Assembly: GCF_031453995.1 (NCBI RefSeq)
Contig: NZ_JAVDPZ010000018.1
Coordinates: 1 to 64,000, forward strand
DNA length: 64,000 nucleotides
Direction of reading: 5' to 3'
From: Nitrobacter vulgaris
Lineage (GTDB): Bacteria > Pseudomonadota > Alphaproteobacteria > Rhizobiales > Xanthobacteraceae
Shown: positions 25,593-34,154 of the stretch, piece by piece
Numbering within the stretch: position 1 is the stretch's first letter
Layout of the letters: every line of letters begins with the position of its first letter
Program-made: the position numbers and the translations under genes
The notes under the pieces: generated by a model
The model's input: only the letters and a program-made list of their open reading frames with translations
Database searches by the model: none
Told to the model about the DNA's origin: nothing

Positions 25593-27215
25593 ATGAATAT
25601 TAGCGAGTTTCTAAAAGAAAATCGACGATTCTGGACATCCTCCACCCCGCCCAAGTCTGACCCGCCCAAGTCTGATCGCATCATAATTCTCGACCTTTAT
25701 CATAATGCCAATGTGCACTCTCACCTGTTCGCGAATTGCGTCGTTGCGAAGTGCATACAGCACATATGGGGAGGTGAAATCGTCGGGATTTTCGCCGATG
25801 ACTTTGGTGATGTTCAAAAGTTAGACATTGAAGCGAACCAGGCGCTCGCTCGCTCGTTTGGCGTCAGTTGCTTTTACAATATTTCCGAATTTCGCAATCG
25901 TCTCCTGTCTGATCCGGTTTGGTCGGCCAATGCGGAGAGTGACCTTCGCAAGCGACTGCAAGGCAAGTCGGGATCCTCGCTCCGACAAGCAATTCGCTCA
26001 TTGTCAGAACCGCAAACGCCACGATGCGGCCTTCTGATTTACAATGAATTTCTGAGACGATTTGGCTTCGGCACCATCGACAATCTGCGCGACGAACTGA
26101 TCGCAGTTGCAAAGCTCGTGTTGGCCGACTACGAGGCCCTTCCCATGATGTTTGGAAAGTCCTCGATTCGAGCGAGTGTATTGGGGCACATTTGCTATTC
26201 GGTATCGGGACAGCTGGCTGATTTTTCGGCCATGCACGGCGCGTCAACATTCCTAGTAGAACAGTACATCCCGATTGCTGTTACGCGATATCGGGATCTG
26301 ACCGACTTGTCGTCCGGTCTTCCCGGCGACTGGAAGGAGGTGCTGGAAAGGTACGTTTTCGATCAAGCTTTACTGGATGACCCCAGGCTTGACCTGTTCG
26401 GCGGCGCTGTTGAAGGCACGCTGGCGCGGACGATCGAGCCGCTATTGAACCGTGATGTTGTTGATCAGCTGCCGGCTTCTCGCGAGGCATTCCTTGAGAG
26501 CTGCGGTGTCAACCCCGAGAATCCTACGGTCTGTGTATTTGCGCATGTGTTTCAGGACGCCCCGCTGACGCGGCCCAGGCAACTCTCAGACGATTACTGG
26601 CAAGCTGTTGTCGACGTCGTCGATCTTGCGCGGCCACTGACACATCTCAACCTGGTTATCAAGCCGCATCCGCTGAACGACAGCCATGATTGGAAAGGTT
26701 CGTGGGATACGCTGCGTAACTACTGTGCCGACATCAGGAATATCGGATTCGCAGATGGCGCCCTCAGCGCTGGTGAGGTCATGAAGCATTGCGATGCCGG
26801 TCTCACGGTTCGTGGAACGGTTCTCTACGAAATGGCCGCGGCTGGACATCGAATGATCGCGACGGGCGAAGACAAGTTTTCGGGCCTTGGTATCATCGAG
26901 GAGGCGTCCAGCATGGAAGCTCTGAGAAGTATTCTGTTAGATGTGTCGCGAAAGGCTTGGTCGATGCCGCAGGATCAGCGTCGGCGCGCCGTGGCTTATT
27001 CCTACTGCATGCTCCAGGGATTTCGCAGTAAATCGATTTTAGTTCCCGATAAGCGCTGGGCTCCTGAAGAATATTTTCGCAGTGCGACGCTGGCGTTGTC
27101 GAATTTCAGATTGGAAGAAGATCCCCTCTTCATAAATCTCAAATCGTTTCTCCAAGATGATCTGCCAATGCTGGTTTCGAAAGAGGCATTTCCCGTGGTT
27201 AGTTCGAAGCGGTAG
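25593..27215 (+). CDS. GT-B-like surface polysaccharide protein, unknown
   Basis: This 540-aa soluble protein has no family I can name with certainty. The C-terminal half contains PTVCVFAHVFQDAP, THLNLVIKPHPLNDSHDW (about 350-367) and a VRGTVLYEMAAAG segment (about 411-423). The KPHP plus G-x-V-YEMAxAG pair is typical of capsule-type (KpsC/S-like) and CDP-glycerol transferase-like GT-B enzymes. The N-terminus has a tandem PPKSD-PPKSD repeat from a direct DNA duplication. It lies between pseC and pseI, so it may transfer pseudaminic acid or build a surface glycan; that is inference. The flanking intergenic gap of about 300 bp suggests its own promoter. Confidence 0.6.
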   Translation: MNISEFLKENRRFWTSSTPPKSDPPKSDRIIILDLYHNANVHSHLFANCVVAKCIQHIWGGEIVGIFADDFGDVQKLDIEANQALARSFGVSCFYNISEFRNRLLSDPVWSANAESDLRKRLQGKSGSSLRQAIRSLSEPQTPRCGLLIYNEFLRRFGFGTIDNLRDELIAVAKLVLADYEALPMMFGKSSIRASVLGHICYSVSGQLADFSAMHGASTFLVEQYIPIAVTRYRDLTDLSSGLPGDWKEVLERYVFDQALLDDPRLDLFGGAVEGTLARTIEPLLNRDVVDQLPASREAFLESCGVNPENPTVCVFAHVFQDAPLTRPRQLSDDYWQAVVDVVDLARPLTHLNLVIKPHPLNDSHDWKGSWDTLRNYCADIRNIGFADGALSAGEVMKHCDAGLTVRGTVLYEMAAAGHRMIATGEDKFSGLGIIEEASSMEALRSILLDVSRKAWSMPQDQRRRAVAYSYCMLQGFRSKSILVPDKRWAPEEYFRSATLALSNFRLEEDPLFINLKSFLQDDLPMLVSKEAFPVVSSKR

Positions 27216-27271
27216 GATTAATCTTTTCCGGTCTCTGTTCAACCGACGTTAGCGGCGCCATGGCGGGACCG

Positions 27272-28327
27272 TCACGCGATCGCTGACCACTTTAGCGCTT
27301 CACCATAGGCGATGTCGCGCGCGGCGGTGCGGCCGATGACATCGGGTAGATGCTTTGGTGGCAGGCCAAAGCCGGGCCGGATGACGCGGATATTCTCGCT
27401 CGTCAGAAGCTCCCCCGCCTTGATCGGCTTGACTGCGTAGATCGAACGGCGAAACCGCGTGTTGGCCTTCTCGCTCTGGGCGAGGCCATAGCCGACAGAT
27501 CCGAGCGCCGACCATGCCGACTTGCAATCGTCGACCAGTCGCTTGAACTCGTGCGGTTCGAGCGAAAACGCGGCGTCCGGACCACCGTCGGCGCGCGAGA
27601 TCGTAAAATGCTTCTCGATTATGGAGCCGCCCAGCGCGATCGAAGCGACGCAGGCGGCAGAGCCCGGCGCATGATCGGAAAGACCAGACACGGCGCTGAA
27701 GGTCTGGCCGAGATGCGCCACCGTGCGCACATTCGCTTCCTCGATCGGAGCCGGGTAGGCACTGGTACAGTGCAGCAGCGCGATGCCGCCGGCGCCGTTG
27801 CCGCGCGCTGTTTCGACCGCCTCCTGAATCTCGCCGAGACTGGCCATCCCGGTCGAGATGATCATCGGTTTGCCCTGCCTGGCGACATATCTGATCAGCG
27901 GCAGGTCGATCACCTCGAATGATGCGATCTTGTAGGCGGGCGCATCGAGCCCTGCGAGCAGGTCGACGGCGGTCTCGTCAAAGGGACTGGAGAAGATCGT
28001 GATCCCAAGCTCACGCGCCTTCGCGAACATTTGCCCATGCCATTCATATGGCGTGTAAGCCTGCTGGTAGAGCTGGTGGAGCCTGAAGCCGTCCCACAGG
28101 CCGCCCTTGATCAAAAACTCCTCGCCATCGTGAGGAATGGTCATGGTGTCGGCCGTATAGGTCTGGATCTTGATCGCGTCAGCGCCGGTGGCGGCGGCGG
28201 CTTCGATCAGCTCCAGCGCCTTCAAAAGCTTGCCGTTATGGTTCGCCGACAATTCGGCGATGATGTAAGGAGGATAATCGGGGCCGATCTTGCGCCCCGC
28301 AATGATGAGGTCCGGGCTCTGCATCAC
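27272..28327 (-). CDS. pseI: Pseudaminic acid synthase PseI
   Basis: The 351-aa NeuB/SpsE-family protein has an N-terminal TIM barrel with IIAELSANHNG (22-32), ADAIKIQTY, FSSPFDETAVDLL and HCTSAYPAP, GLSDHAPG and EKHFTISR motifs. The C-terminal SAF antifreeze-like domain (about 290-350) has SIYAVKPIKAGELLTSENIRVIRPG. It condenses 2,4-diacetamido-2,4,6-trideoxy-altrose with PEP to pseudaminic acid. Start is GTG 28327 or ATG 28324, behind AGGAG. It is convergent to the preceding gene, and head of its own run is to the right (minus strand), where Nudix, HAD and methyltransferase genes lie upstream. Confidence 0.94.
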   Translation of the reverse strand: MMQSPDLIIAGRKIGPDYPPYIIAELSANHNGKLLKALELIEAAAATGADAIKIQTYTADTMTIPHDGEEFLIKGGLWDGFRLHQLYQQAYTPYEWHGQMFAKARELGITIFSSPFDETAVDLLAGLDAPAYKIASFEVIDLPLIRYVARQGKPMIISTGMASLGEIQEAVETARGNGAGGIALLHCTSAYPAPIEEANVRTVAHLGQTFSAVSGLSDHAPGSAACVASIALGGSIIEKHFTISRADGGPDAAFSLEPHEFKRLVDDCKSAWSALGSVGYGLAQSEKANTRFRRSIYAVKPIKAGELLTSENIRVIRPGFGLPPKHLPDVIGRTAARDIAYGEALKWSAIA

Positions 28328-28481
28328 AATTTACGCTCCTGGTGCGAACTGGAAGTCTCGGTTCGCAGCAACGCTGCCGCTTGGCGGAAACGACCGCCTC
28401 GGCAGCCGGTTTACGAGGTTTGCGCGGCGCAGATCAAAGCTGCATCGGGGCTGCCGCGGGTTTTGACGATTTTCATAAGTA

Positions 28482-29204
28482 TTACAAGCCGGCATGCATG
28501 AGAGCATCCAGAAGGGCGGCGGAAACAGCGCCCAACGAGCCAGCCCGATCGCGCCGAAACGCCCTCAACTCTGCGGGTGCAACGATCTCAAGTTCAGAAT
28601 ATTCACGATTCTTAAGCGCCGCGAAGCGCTGCTGGATTTGCGCAGCCGGGGAGGCAGTCGCGAGCATGATTCCGACGTCGGTGACGTGGCTTTGCGGATC
28701 CTCGACGAGCGCGACGGCTCTGGAATGCTCCGACAGCTCGGACGCTCCGATGCCGGTTTCTTGCTCGAGTTCGATCAGAATGCATCGTTCGAGGCTCACC
28801 TGTCCGGCCGGCCCGACTGCCGCGTCGTCAACGCCGCCGGACGGCACCAGCTCCCAGCACCCGGCGTCCATCTCGGAGCGAGCGCTGCGCCGGCCGAATA
28901 AGACGCCATCCGGACAAGATAGGATACCTGTGACGGCGAGCGGCTTGATCCTCAGCGCGGCATGAAGGCTCGGCTCGCGCCGTTGTGCGAGGAAGTAGCG
29001 GTATTCCGAAATCCAGCCGACGATCGTTTTGGCGTCACAATAATCGACGCTGAACAATCGCCCGTTGTGGAGATCGCGGGAGCGTAGCTCCTTCTCGCGC
29101 TGCCAGATTTCATCTACGCGTGCCTCGATGTTCGGGCCGATGGTTGGCGGTGCCGCTCCCAGCGTTACTCTCGGCTCCGACTGAAGCAGATGAACATTCA
29201 GCAT
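28482..29204 (-). CDS. Nudix-like protein in pse locus
   Basis: The ATG at 29204 is chosen: it has an AAGGA ribosome binding site and overlaps the end of the HAD gene by 7 bp, while the longer frame start would overlap it deeply. The 240-aa protein has an N-terminal region of about 85 residues of unknown type. A Nudix-like domain follows: WELVPSGGVDD (118-127) and IELEQETGI (144-152). The Nudix box is degenerate: the usual Arg and one Glu of RExxEExG are Ile and Gln. It may still bind or cleave a nucleotide sugar, or be non-catalytic. Confidence 0.65.
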   Translation of the reverse strand: MLNVHLLQSEPRVTLGAAPPTIGPNIEARVDEIWQREKELRSRDLHNGRLFSVDYCDAKTIVGWISEYRYFLAQRREPSLHAALRIKPLAVTGILSCPDGVLFGRRSARSEMDAGCWELVPSGGVDDAAVGPAGQVSLERCILIELEQETGIGASELSEHSRAVALVEDPQSHVTDVGIMLATASPAAQIQQRFAALKNREYSELEIVAPAELRAFRRDRAGSLGAVSAALLDALMHAGL

Positions 29205-29863
29205 GCCGGTATCCTTCCAAGGAGGTCGGTGAGACGTTCGATGAACGCGACCTGACCGGGCCATCCGGCGCGATTGTTCGGTGGCGCCAATGCCCACGTT
29301 TTGAGCCCCGCGGCAACTGCCGACATCGCGCCGATGCGGGAATCCTCGACGGCATGCGACAGGGCGGCCGAGCAATTCAGCCGCCTCAATGCCCTGATGT
29401 AGGGTTCGGCCGCGGGCTTGCCTGCGTTCACCTCATCGCCGCCGACGACATCGTCAATCTCGTCGGCAAGCCCTCCGAATGCGAGCCATCTTTGCGCGGA
29501 CAATTTAGGTGACGACGTCACTACGGCGATCTTCAACCCGCATGCGCGGGCGTGCGCCAGCAATTCATGTGCGCCGGCAGCGGGACGCACGCTCTGCTGC
29601 GCCTGCGACACCATGGCCGAGTATTTTTGCAGGAGATCGGCCGGTGTTCCGGGCAGCTTGTGAGCCATCCTCAGCCGTTCGATAATCTCGCCAAGCGGCG
29701 GTCCGTTGAGCCGCTGAAACTCGACCTCGTCGCCGCTCGCGCCGAAGGAGGCGAGAAAGGAATAATAGACGTTTTTCAGCGCCGTCAGGCTGTCAGCGAG
29801 CGTGCCGTCAAGATCCAGAAAGAGGCCGCCGTGGAGCGGGCTTGCGTCAGTTTCCGGCATCAA
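29198..29863 (-). CDS. HAD-superfamily phosphatase
   Basis: The 221-aa haloacid-dehalogenase-type hydrolase has the nucleophile motif FLDLDGTLADS (Asp17, Asp19), motif II VVTSSP, motif III Lys in NAGKPAAEPY and motif IV in HAVEDSRIGAMSA. A helical cap (about 25-90) places it with phosphoglycolate-phosphatase-like small-molecule phosphatases. It overlaps the methyltransferase gene by 4 bp and the Nudix-like gene by 7 bp, so the three are translationally coupled. A sugar phosphate of the pse pathway is a plausible substrate, by context only. Confidence 0.88.
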   Translation of the reverse strand: MMPETDASPLHGGLFLDLDGTLADSLTALKNVYYSFLASFGASGDEVEFQRLNGPPLGEIIERLRMAHKLPGTPADLLQKYSAMVSQAQQSVRPAAGAHELLAHARACGLKIAVVTSSPKLSAQRWLAFGGLADEIDDVVGGDEVNAGKPAAEPYIRALRRLNCSAALSHAVEDSRIGAMSAVAAGLKTWALAPPNNRAGWPGQVAFIERLTDLLGRIPAC

Positions 29864-30681
29864 GGTTTCCGACAGACAAACATCCGGCCTTGCCCAAATG
29901 CGCCGAATGCGTTCGATGTCTCCGCCGATACCGCTATGTTGAGCAGGGTTGCTGCATGGACCAGCGGATGGTCGTAATCTACGGTGCCCCCATTGATGGC
30001 CGGGACCAGCACATAGAGCATCAGGTCGTGAAGCGAAATGAAATCCTCGATCTCGACCTCAAGGCCGAGCGTTTTGAGGTGCGGCAGGATGCGTGTTTCG
30101 TCGAAGAACAAGTTGAATGCGGCGGGCGTGCGCGCGGGCAGGTCCAGCAGGGTGCGGCAATGATTTTGCCGATCATAGGTCGCCATCGAATTCTCGATCA
30201 TGATCAGATGACCACCCTCCCGCACCCTTGCGGCAAGGTCGGTGATGGCACGCATCTGCAGGTCGACCGATTCGATGTTAATCAGGCAGCGATCGGTAAA
30301 AACGACATCGTATTGCGCCCGCAATCCCGAGGCCGCCGAAAGTTCGAGCGCATTGCCGATTCGGAAGCTGGACCTGTCCTGGAAGCCGTTGGCAACGGCG
30401 GCTTCACGCGCGGCGTCGATCATTTCCGCGGTATAGTCGATGCCGTCGAGTTGCATGCGCGGGAATTTTGCGGCAAGGCCGAAGCAGTTCAAGCCATTGC
30501 CGCAACCGACTTCGAGAACGTGTGCCGGCGCATCGCCGAGTCCGATCGCAGACATCCGGCGCGCCAATGCGTCGATCTCGAGCATCTTCGCGGTTCCGGT
30601 TCTGGTGGTGGCGCCGAGCGCAGTGCCGAATTTCGATGCCCAGTCCCGCCAATGAGCCCTGACCTGCTCGCGATCCATCAT
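29860..30681 (-). CDS. SAM-dependent methyltransferase
   Basis: The 273-aa class I methyltransferase has motif I HVLEVGCGNGLNCFG (54-68), the acidic strand end LDGIDYTAEMI (about 78-88) and the post-motif region YDVVFTDRCLINI. It is first in the coupled minus-strand run methyltransferase - HAD - Nudix-like, with pseI following after 154 bp. It probably modifies a sugar or glycan of this locus. No signal peptide is seen. It is divergent from the Pse-associated methylase to its right. Confidence 0.87.
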   Translation of the reverse strand: MMDREQVRAHWRDWASKFGTALGATTRTGTAKMLEIDALARRMSAIGLGDAPAHVLEVGCGNGLNCFGLAAKFPRMQLDGIDYTAEMIDAAREAAVANGFQDRSSFRIGNALELSAASGLRAQYDVVFTDRCLINIESVDLQMRAITDLAARVREGGHLIMIENSMATYDRQNHCRTLLDLPARTPAAFNLFFDETRILPHLKTLGLEVEIEDFISLHDLMLYVLVPAINGGTVDYDHPLVHAATLLNIAVSAETSNAFGAFGQGRMFVCRKP

Positions 30682-30863
30682 AGCCCTTCCATCTGCCTCT
30701 TCCTCGGCTCGCCTGACATTGCCGGGGGTTTATTCTCCTGCGTGCCCGGAGCCAATGAAAGGAACGTTAGTCTTCCGCAGGTTCGTGACGAGAGCATATA
30801 CAATGATCCGCCGCTCGTTTTAGTTGTAGTAATGACGTGAAACTTCAAGGGGAACCAGCACAT

Positions 30864-31484
30864 ATGACCCAGATGACAGCACAGGAGGAGTTCTGGGCCG
30901 GGGAGTTTGGTGACAACTACATCGAGCGGAATCAAAGTCAGGACGTGCTGGCCGCCAAGACCGCGATGTTTGCCCGGATTGTCCGGCGATGCAGCAACGT
31001 CCGGTCGGTTCGAGAGCTTGGCGCCAACATCGGCCTTAATATCCTGGCCCTCAAGACCCTGCTTCCATGCGCAGCGTTCCAGGCCATCGAAATAAACAGC
31101 CTGGCCTTCGAAAGGCTGGCGACGATACCCAGAATAGCTGCTTCCAATACGACGTTGTTCGAACCAGTCGGGTGGTCGAGCGTCGATCTGGCGTTTACCG
31201 CAGGCGTTCTGATCCACCTCAATCCTGACATGCTGCCGGTGGCCTATGAAAGGCTCCATGAGGCCAGCAATCGTTATGTCCTCGTGGCGGAGTACTACAA
31301 TCCCTCCGTGGTTGAGATCAGCTACCGCGGTCACAGCGGGCGTTTGTGGAAGCGGGATTTCGCTGGCGAGATGATGGACAAATACCCTGATTTAAAGCTT
31401 GTCGATTACGGGTTTATCTATCATCGGGACCCGGCATTCCCTGCTGACGACCTGACGTGGTTCCTGATGGAAAAGCGGGCCTGA
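30864..31484 (+). CDS. Pseudaminic acid biosynthesis-associated methylase
   Basis: The start ATG 30864 is chosen (AAGGGGA upstream); a GTG at 30837 is possible. The 206-aa protein begins MTQMTAQEEFWAGEFGDNYIERN. It has SVRELGANIGLNILAL (SAM-binding) and LAFTAGVLIHLNPD, and ends with DYGFIYHRDPAFPADDLTWFLMEK. This matches the small methylase family found next to pse genes in many flagellated or capsulated bacteria. Its exact methyl acceptor is not established. Confidence 0.9.
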   Translation: MTQMTAQEEFWAGEFGDNYIERNQSQDVLAAKTAMFARIVRRCSNVRSVRELGANIGLNILALKTLLPCAAFQAIEINSLAFERLATIPRIAASNTTLFEPVGWSSVDLAFTAGVLIHLNPDMLPVAYERLHEASNRYVLVAEYYNPSVVEISYRGHSGRLWKRDFAGEMMDKYPDLKLVDYGFIYHRDPAFPADDLTWFLMEKRA

Positions 31485-31642
31485 TTAATCAGCCAAAATG
31501 GCATCAGCGGGTCGTTGCGATCTGCACTCCGCACAACGCCAAGGTATTGGCTCGTGGTGGTACAGAGGGACTATGCTGTCGAATATGCTGAGTACTCTAA
31601 GGAGTCGGTATAAAACGGAACGACAGCTAGCGGTTTTCTACG

Positions 31643-32368
31643 ATGCCAAATGAAGTCGTCATCATCACTCAGGCGCGCATGACGAGCACCCGCCTTCCGG
31701 GCAAGATCTTGATGCGCGCCGGGGAACGCACACTTCTTGAAACGCATCTCGATCGTATCGCCGATGTAGGTGTGCCCGTGATTGTCGCGACGACAACGAA
31801 TCTCTCCGATGGTCCCGTCGTCGAACTCTGCGCCGCACTCGACGTTCCGGTATTTCGTGGCAGTGAGAATGACGTACTGGAACGTTACCGAGGAGCGGCG
31901 CGGGCACACGAGGCGCGCCACGTGATCCGCGTGACGTCGGATTGCCCGCTCATCTGTCCAGACGTGATTCGCGCCGGCCTCGACATCTATTCGGGCTTGA
32001 AGAGCGAGTCCGTTTATCTCTCGAACGCCGAAAAGCGGACCTTCCCTCGCGGCATGGATTTCGAAATTTTTTCCCGGCGCTCACTCGACTTCGCCGCGGA
32101 GAATGCCAAGCTTCCGTCCGAGCGCGAGCATGTGACAGGTTATATTCGCACGTCGATGCCGGATATCCGTCACGAGTACTGCTCGGATGAAGAAGATCTC
32201 AGCGACTGGCGCATCACCGTCGACACCGACGACGACTTCAAACTCGCCAAACTTTTGATTGAAGATCATCATGCGGCCGAGATGGACTACCCGGGCTTAA
32301 AGGCTTTGCTGAAAGCGCATCCGGAGCTCATGAAAATCAACTCTCACATTCAACAGAAACTGATCTAA
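31643..32368 (+). CDS. CMP-sugar synthetase, SpsF/PseF-like
   Basis: The 241-aa nucleotidyltransferase has the signature IITQARMTSTRLPGKIL (7-23), typical of the SpsF / CMP-KDO-like cytidylyltransferases, then TSDCPLICPDVI (about 98-109) and WRITVDTDDDF. In a pse locus this should activate pseudaminic acid to the CMP sugar (PseF role). The sequence resembles the COG1861 SpsF branch more than classical PseF/NeuA, so the gene symbol is left open. It is the last gene of the pse region before transposase debris. Confidence 0.82.
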   Translation: MPNEVVIITQARMTSTRLPGKILMRAGERTLLETHLDRIADVGVPVIVATTTNLSDGPVVELCAALDVPVFRGSENDVLERYRGAARAHEARHVIRVTSDCPLICPDVIRAGLDIYSGLKSESVYLSNAEKRTFPRGMDFEIFSRRSLDFAAENAKLPSEREHVTGYIRTSMPDIRHEYCSDEEDLSDWRITVDTDDDFKLAKLLIEDHHAAEMDYPGLKALLKAHPELMKINSHIQQKLI

Positions 32369-32451
32369 GGAATTGGAAAGATCCAGCGGATATCACAAGA
32401 GTATGCGCGCACCTTGCGTCCCAGGATCAAAAAATTGCCGCCGAGACCGGC

Positions 32452-32483
32452 TGTCCCTGTCGGAAACCTAATCCGGCTGGCAA
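32452..32483. repeat. 32-bp exact repeat, copy 2
   Basis: Identical to 14953-14984, 17 kb away. It lies 84 bp after the SpsF/PseF-like gene at the left border of a transposase-debris region, consistent with an IS end. Confidence 0.8.
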
Positions 32484-32597
32484 CTGAGGTCGAATCGCGC
32501 AATGCTTCGGTCTTATGAGAGAAGCTTGCAGCTTGGTCTGGTTGGCGCTGGTCGGATTGTTCCGGTCGACGGGCCTCGCTGGAAGCCGAGATAACGT

Positions 32598-32654
32598 GCC
32601 ATTCTGGGCGGACTGCATCACCGCTATGCCCGTGTTAAGTTTTCGGTACACACA
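32598..32654 (+). repeat. Partial third copy of the transposase-end repeat
   Basis: GCCATTCTGGGCGG, then CATCACCGCTATGCCCGTGTTAAGTTTTCGGTACACACA match the ends of the repeats at 19721-19846 and 22923-23048 with small changes. It encodes ILGGLHHRYARV-like sequence, broken by a 1-bp deletion. Confidence 0.7.
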
Positions 32655-32767
32655 GGAGGTCGTCGAAGTCCGGTCTCTACCGTAAATCCAATCCTGCGGT
32701 CTCAGCATCTTGCGGATCATCTCCGCGACGAGGTTATGAGCAGGATTATTGTCGAAGAACGCCGGAA

Positions 32768-32799
32768 AGGCCCTTTCATTTTCAATTCGGAAAGGGCCT
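32768..32799. terminator. Terminator-like hairpin
   Basis: A perfect 10-bp inverted repeat, AGGCCCTTTC (32768-32777) and GAAAGGGCCT (32790-32799), with a 12-nt loop. It is isolated inside transposase debris, so which transcript it would end is unclear; it has no long T-run on either side. Confidence 0.45.
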
Positions 32800-32859
32800 G
32801 ATTCTAGACTTATGTTTGAATGGAACGAAAACCTCCAGTTCGCGACTTTTCCTACTGGC

Positions 32860-33350
32860 GCTGCACGGTCTGTAGGCCTACCTGATTGACGGTATCCTGC
32901 GCATCGTCGTGGATGGCAAGGATCAGCCGGTTCTCGTCGCTGGTCGCCAGCTCCGTGCCGACTGCGAGGGTGGATTCACATTCGAAGTGCAACGCTTGGG
33001 CAAAGTCTCGGCCAGGACCCTGAAGTCGAGGCGTTTACGCGGGGTGTTGTTGTGAAGCGGCAATGCATTGGCGAAGGCGGTGGGTTGAGAGGTTGTGAGA
33101 TCGGTCTTGCGTGGGATGAAGCGGCGTATGCGGCTGATGGCGTTCTCGATGCCGCCTTTCTTCCAGGGCGCATGCGGATCGCAGAAGAAGGTCGCGACCG
33201 CGAGATCGTGCCGCGCCAGGTGACAGGCGAACTCGGTGCCGTAGCACATTGGGAAGATAGCTCGGCCGTTTGCTGCGAGACGGATGCCGCTTTTCTTTTG
33301 AATGGGAGCGTGCTGTCCCTTGCCGTCAAGGCCATGCCCTTCGGGCGAAA
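32860..33350 (-). pseudogene. IS30-family transposase remnant
   Basis: On the minus strand: YGTEFACHLARHDLAVATFFCDPHAPWKKGGIENAISRIRRFIPRKTDL, then NNTPRKRLDFRVLAE. The FCDPHAPWxKGGIEN and NNTPRKxL motifs are those of the C-terminal half of IS30 transposases, including the catalytic Glu region. The N-terminal half is missing and the tail shifts frame near 33000 (ALHFECEST). It is a dead element. Confidence 0.75.
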
Positions 33351-33420
33351 GCGTCAGTCCGTGTAGTCGCTTCGCTTCCGGCCCCGCGCCGGATCCGGGC
33401 TTAAAGCATTGTCTCCGGAT

Positions 33421-33969
33421 CTAGCGTCGACCCGACGATGCGTGTGCCGATCCACTCACGATGGGACCGCGAGGTGGGGCTCCGCCGGACGAGACGATAG
33501 GCCCCCGTGGTGGTGTCGCCGTTCCGCTCGACGAGACGGTGGGGCCTCGTGGCGGCGTTGCCGTATTGCCCGGCATATATGGATTTTGATAGCCGGGATC
33601 GCGGGGGCGGGGTGGGCGCCCAGCGCCCGGATCGTTGCGGTGGTCCTGATAGTGTCCAGCGCGGTGGTCTTGATAGTGCGGCGCACCTCGCGGCGTGAAG
33701 CTGTGGCCACAAAATGGAATGATGCACCTGATCCGCGTGCCTGAGCTGGCCGCGCCTCCGAAATTGTGATCCCCCTGCTGCGAGCGATGATCCTGATAGT
33801 GATCGCCGCGATGATCTTGATAGTGATTGCTGTGCGGGTGTTGATAGCTTCCGATTCTTGGTGGTCTGCCGTCGCTACCAGCTTCCGCCATACCTGCAAA
33901 GGACAGGCTCGCTGCGATGGGGATCACGATGATTGCTATGTTCCGACAGACACGTGCGATGCCCAGCAT
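33421..33969 (-). CDS. Secreted His-rich repeat protein (HYQDHR repeats)
   Basis: The 182-aa protein has a signal peptide (MLGIARVCRNIAIIVIPIAASLSFAGMAEA). The mature part is low-complexity: four copies of HYQDHR in two pairs, one Cys pair in RIRCIIPFCGHSF between them, and a C-terminal Pro-rich part with three copies of PPRGP(T/I)VSS. It is rich in His, Asp, Gly and Pro with little predicted fold. No family is recognised. The His/Asp repeats could bind metal. It stands alone between IS30 debris and a LuxR gene. Confidence 0.7.
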   Translation of the reverse strand: MLGIARVCRNIAIIVIPIAASLSFAGMAEAGSDGRPPRIGSYQHPHSNHYQDHRGDHYQDHRSQQGDHNFGGAASSGTRIRCIIPFCGHSFTPRGAPHYQDHRAGHYQDHRNDPGAGRPPRPRDPGYQNPYMPGNTATPPRGPTVSSSGTATPPRGPIVSSGGAPPRGPIVSGSAHASSGRR

Positions 33970-34154
33970 GATCTTCTACCGTTTGGGAGGCTCTCACGAC
34001 CAGGATAGCTTGGGTGCCAGATATCTGTCGTCCGCCGCACGGGGGATAGAGACCGAGGCGCCATCGATTCCGTTTTTCTGCTGATGCGCATTTTCTACAT
34101 GTTCGGAAGGTTGCTCTTGACAAATAGTATTTTCAGAAGAGTAGCGGGACCGCA

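Noticed and set aside
28315..28480. Search for an RNA gene in the gap upstream of pseI
   Set aside because: No cloverleaf or terminator structure could be drawn; only the pseI ribosome binding site is evident.
33601..33860. Possible CRISPR-like repeats around GTGGTCCTGATAGTG
   Set aside because: The repeated units are the codons for HYQDHR in a secreted protein; spacing is irregular and there are no spacers.
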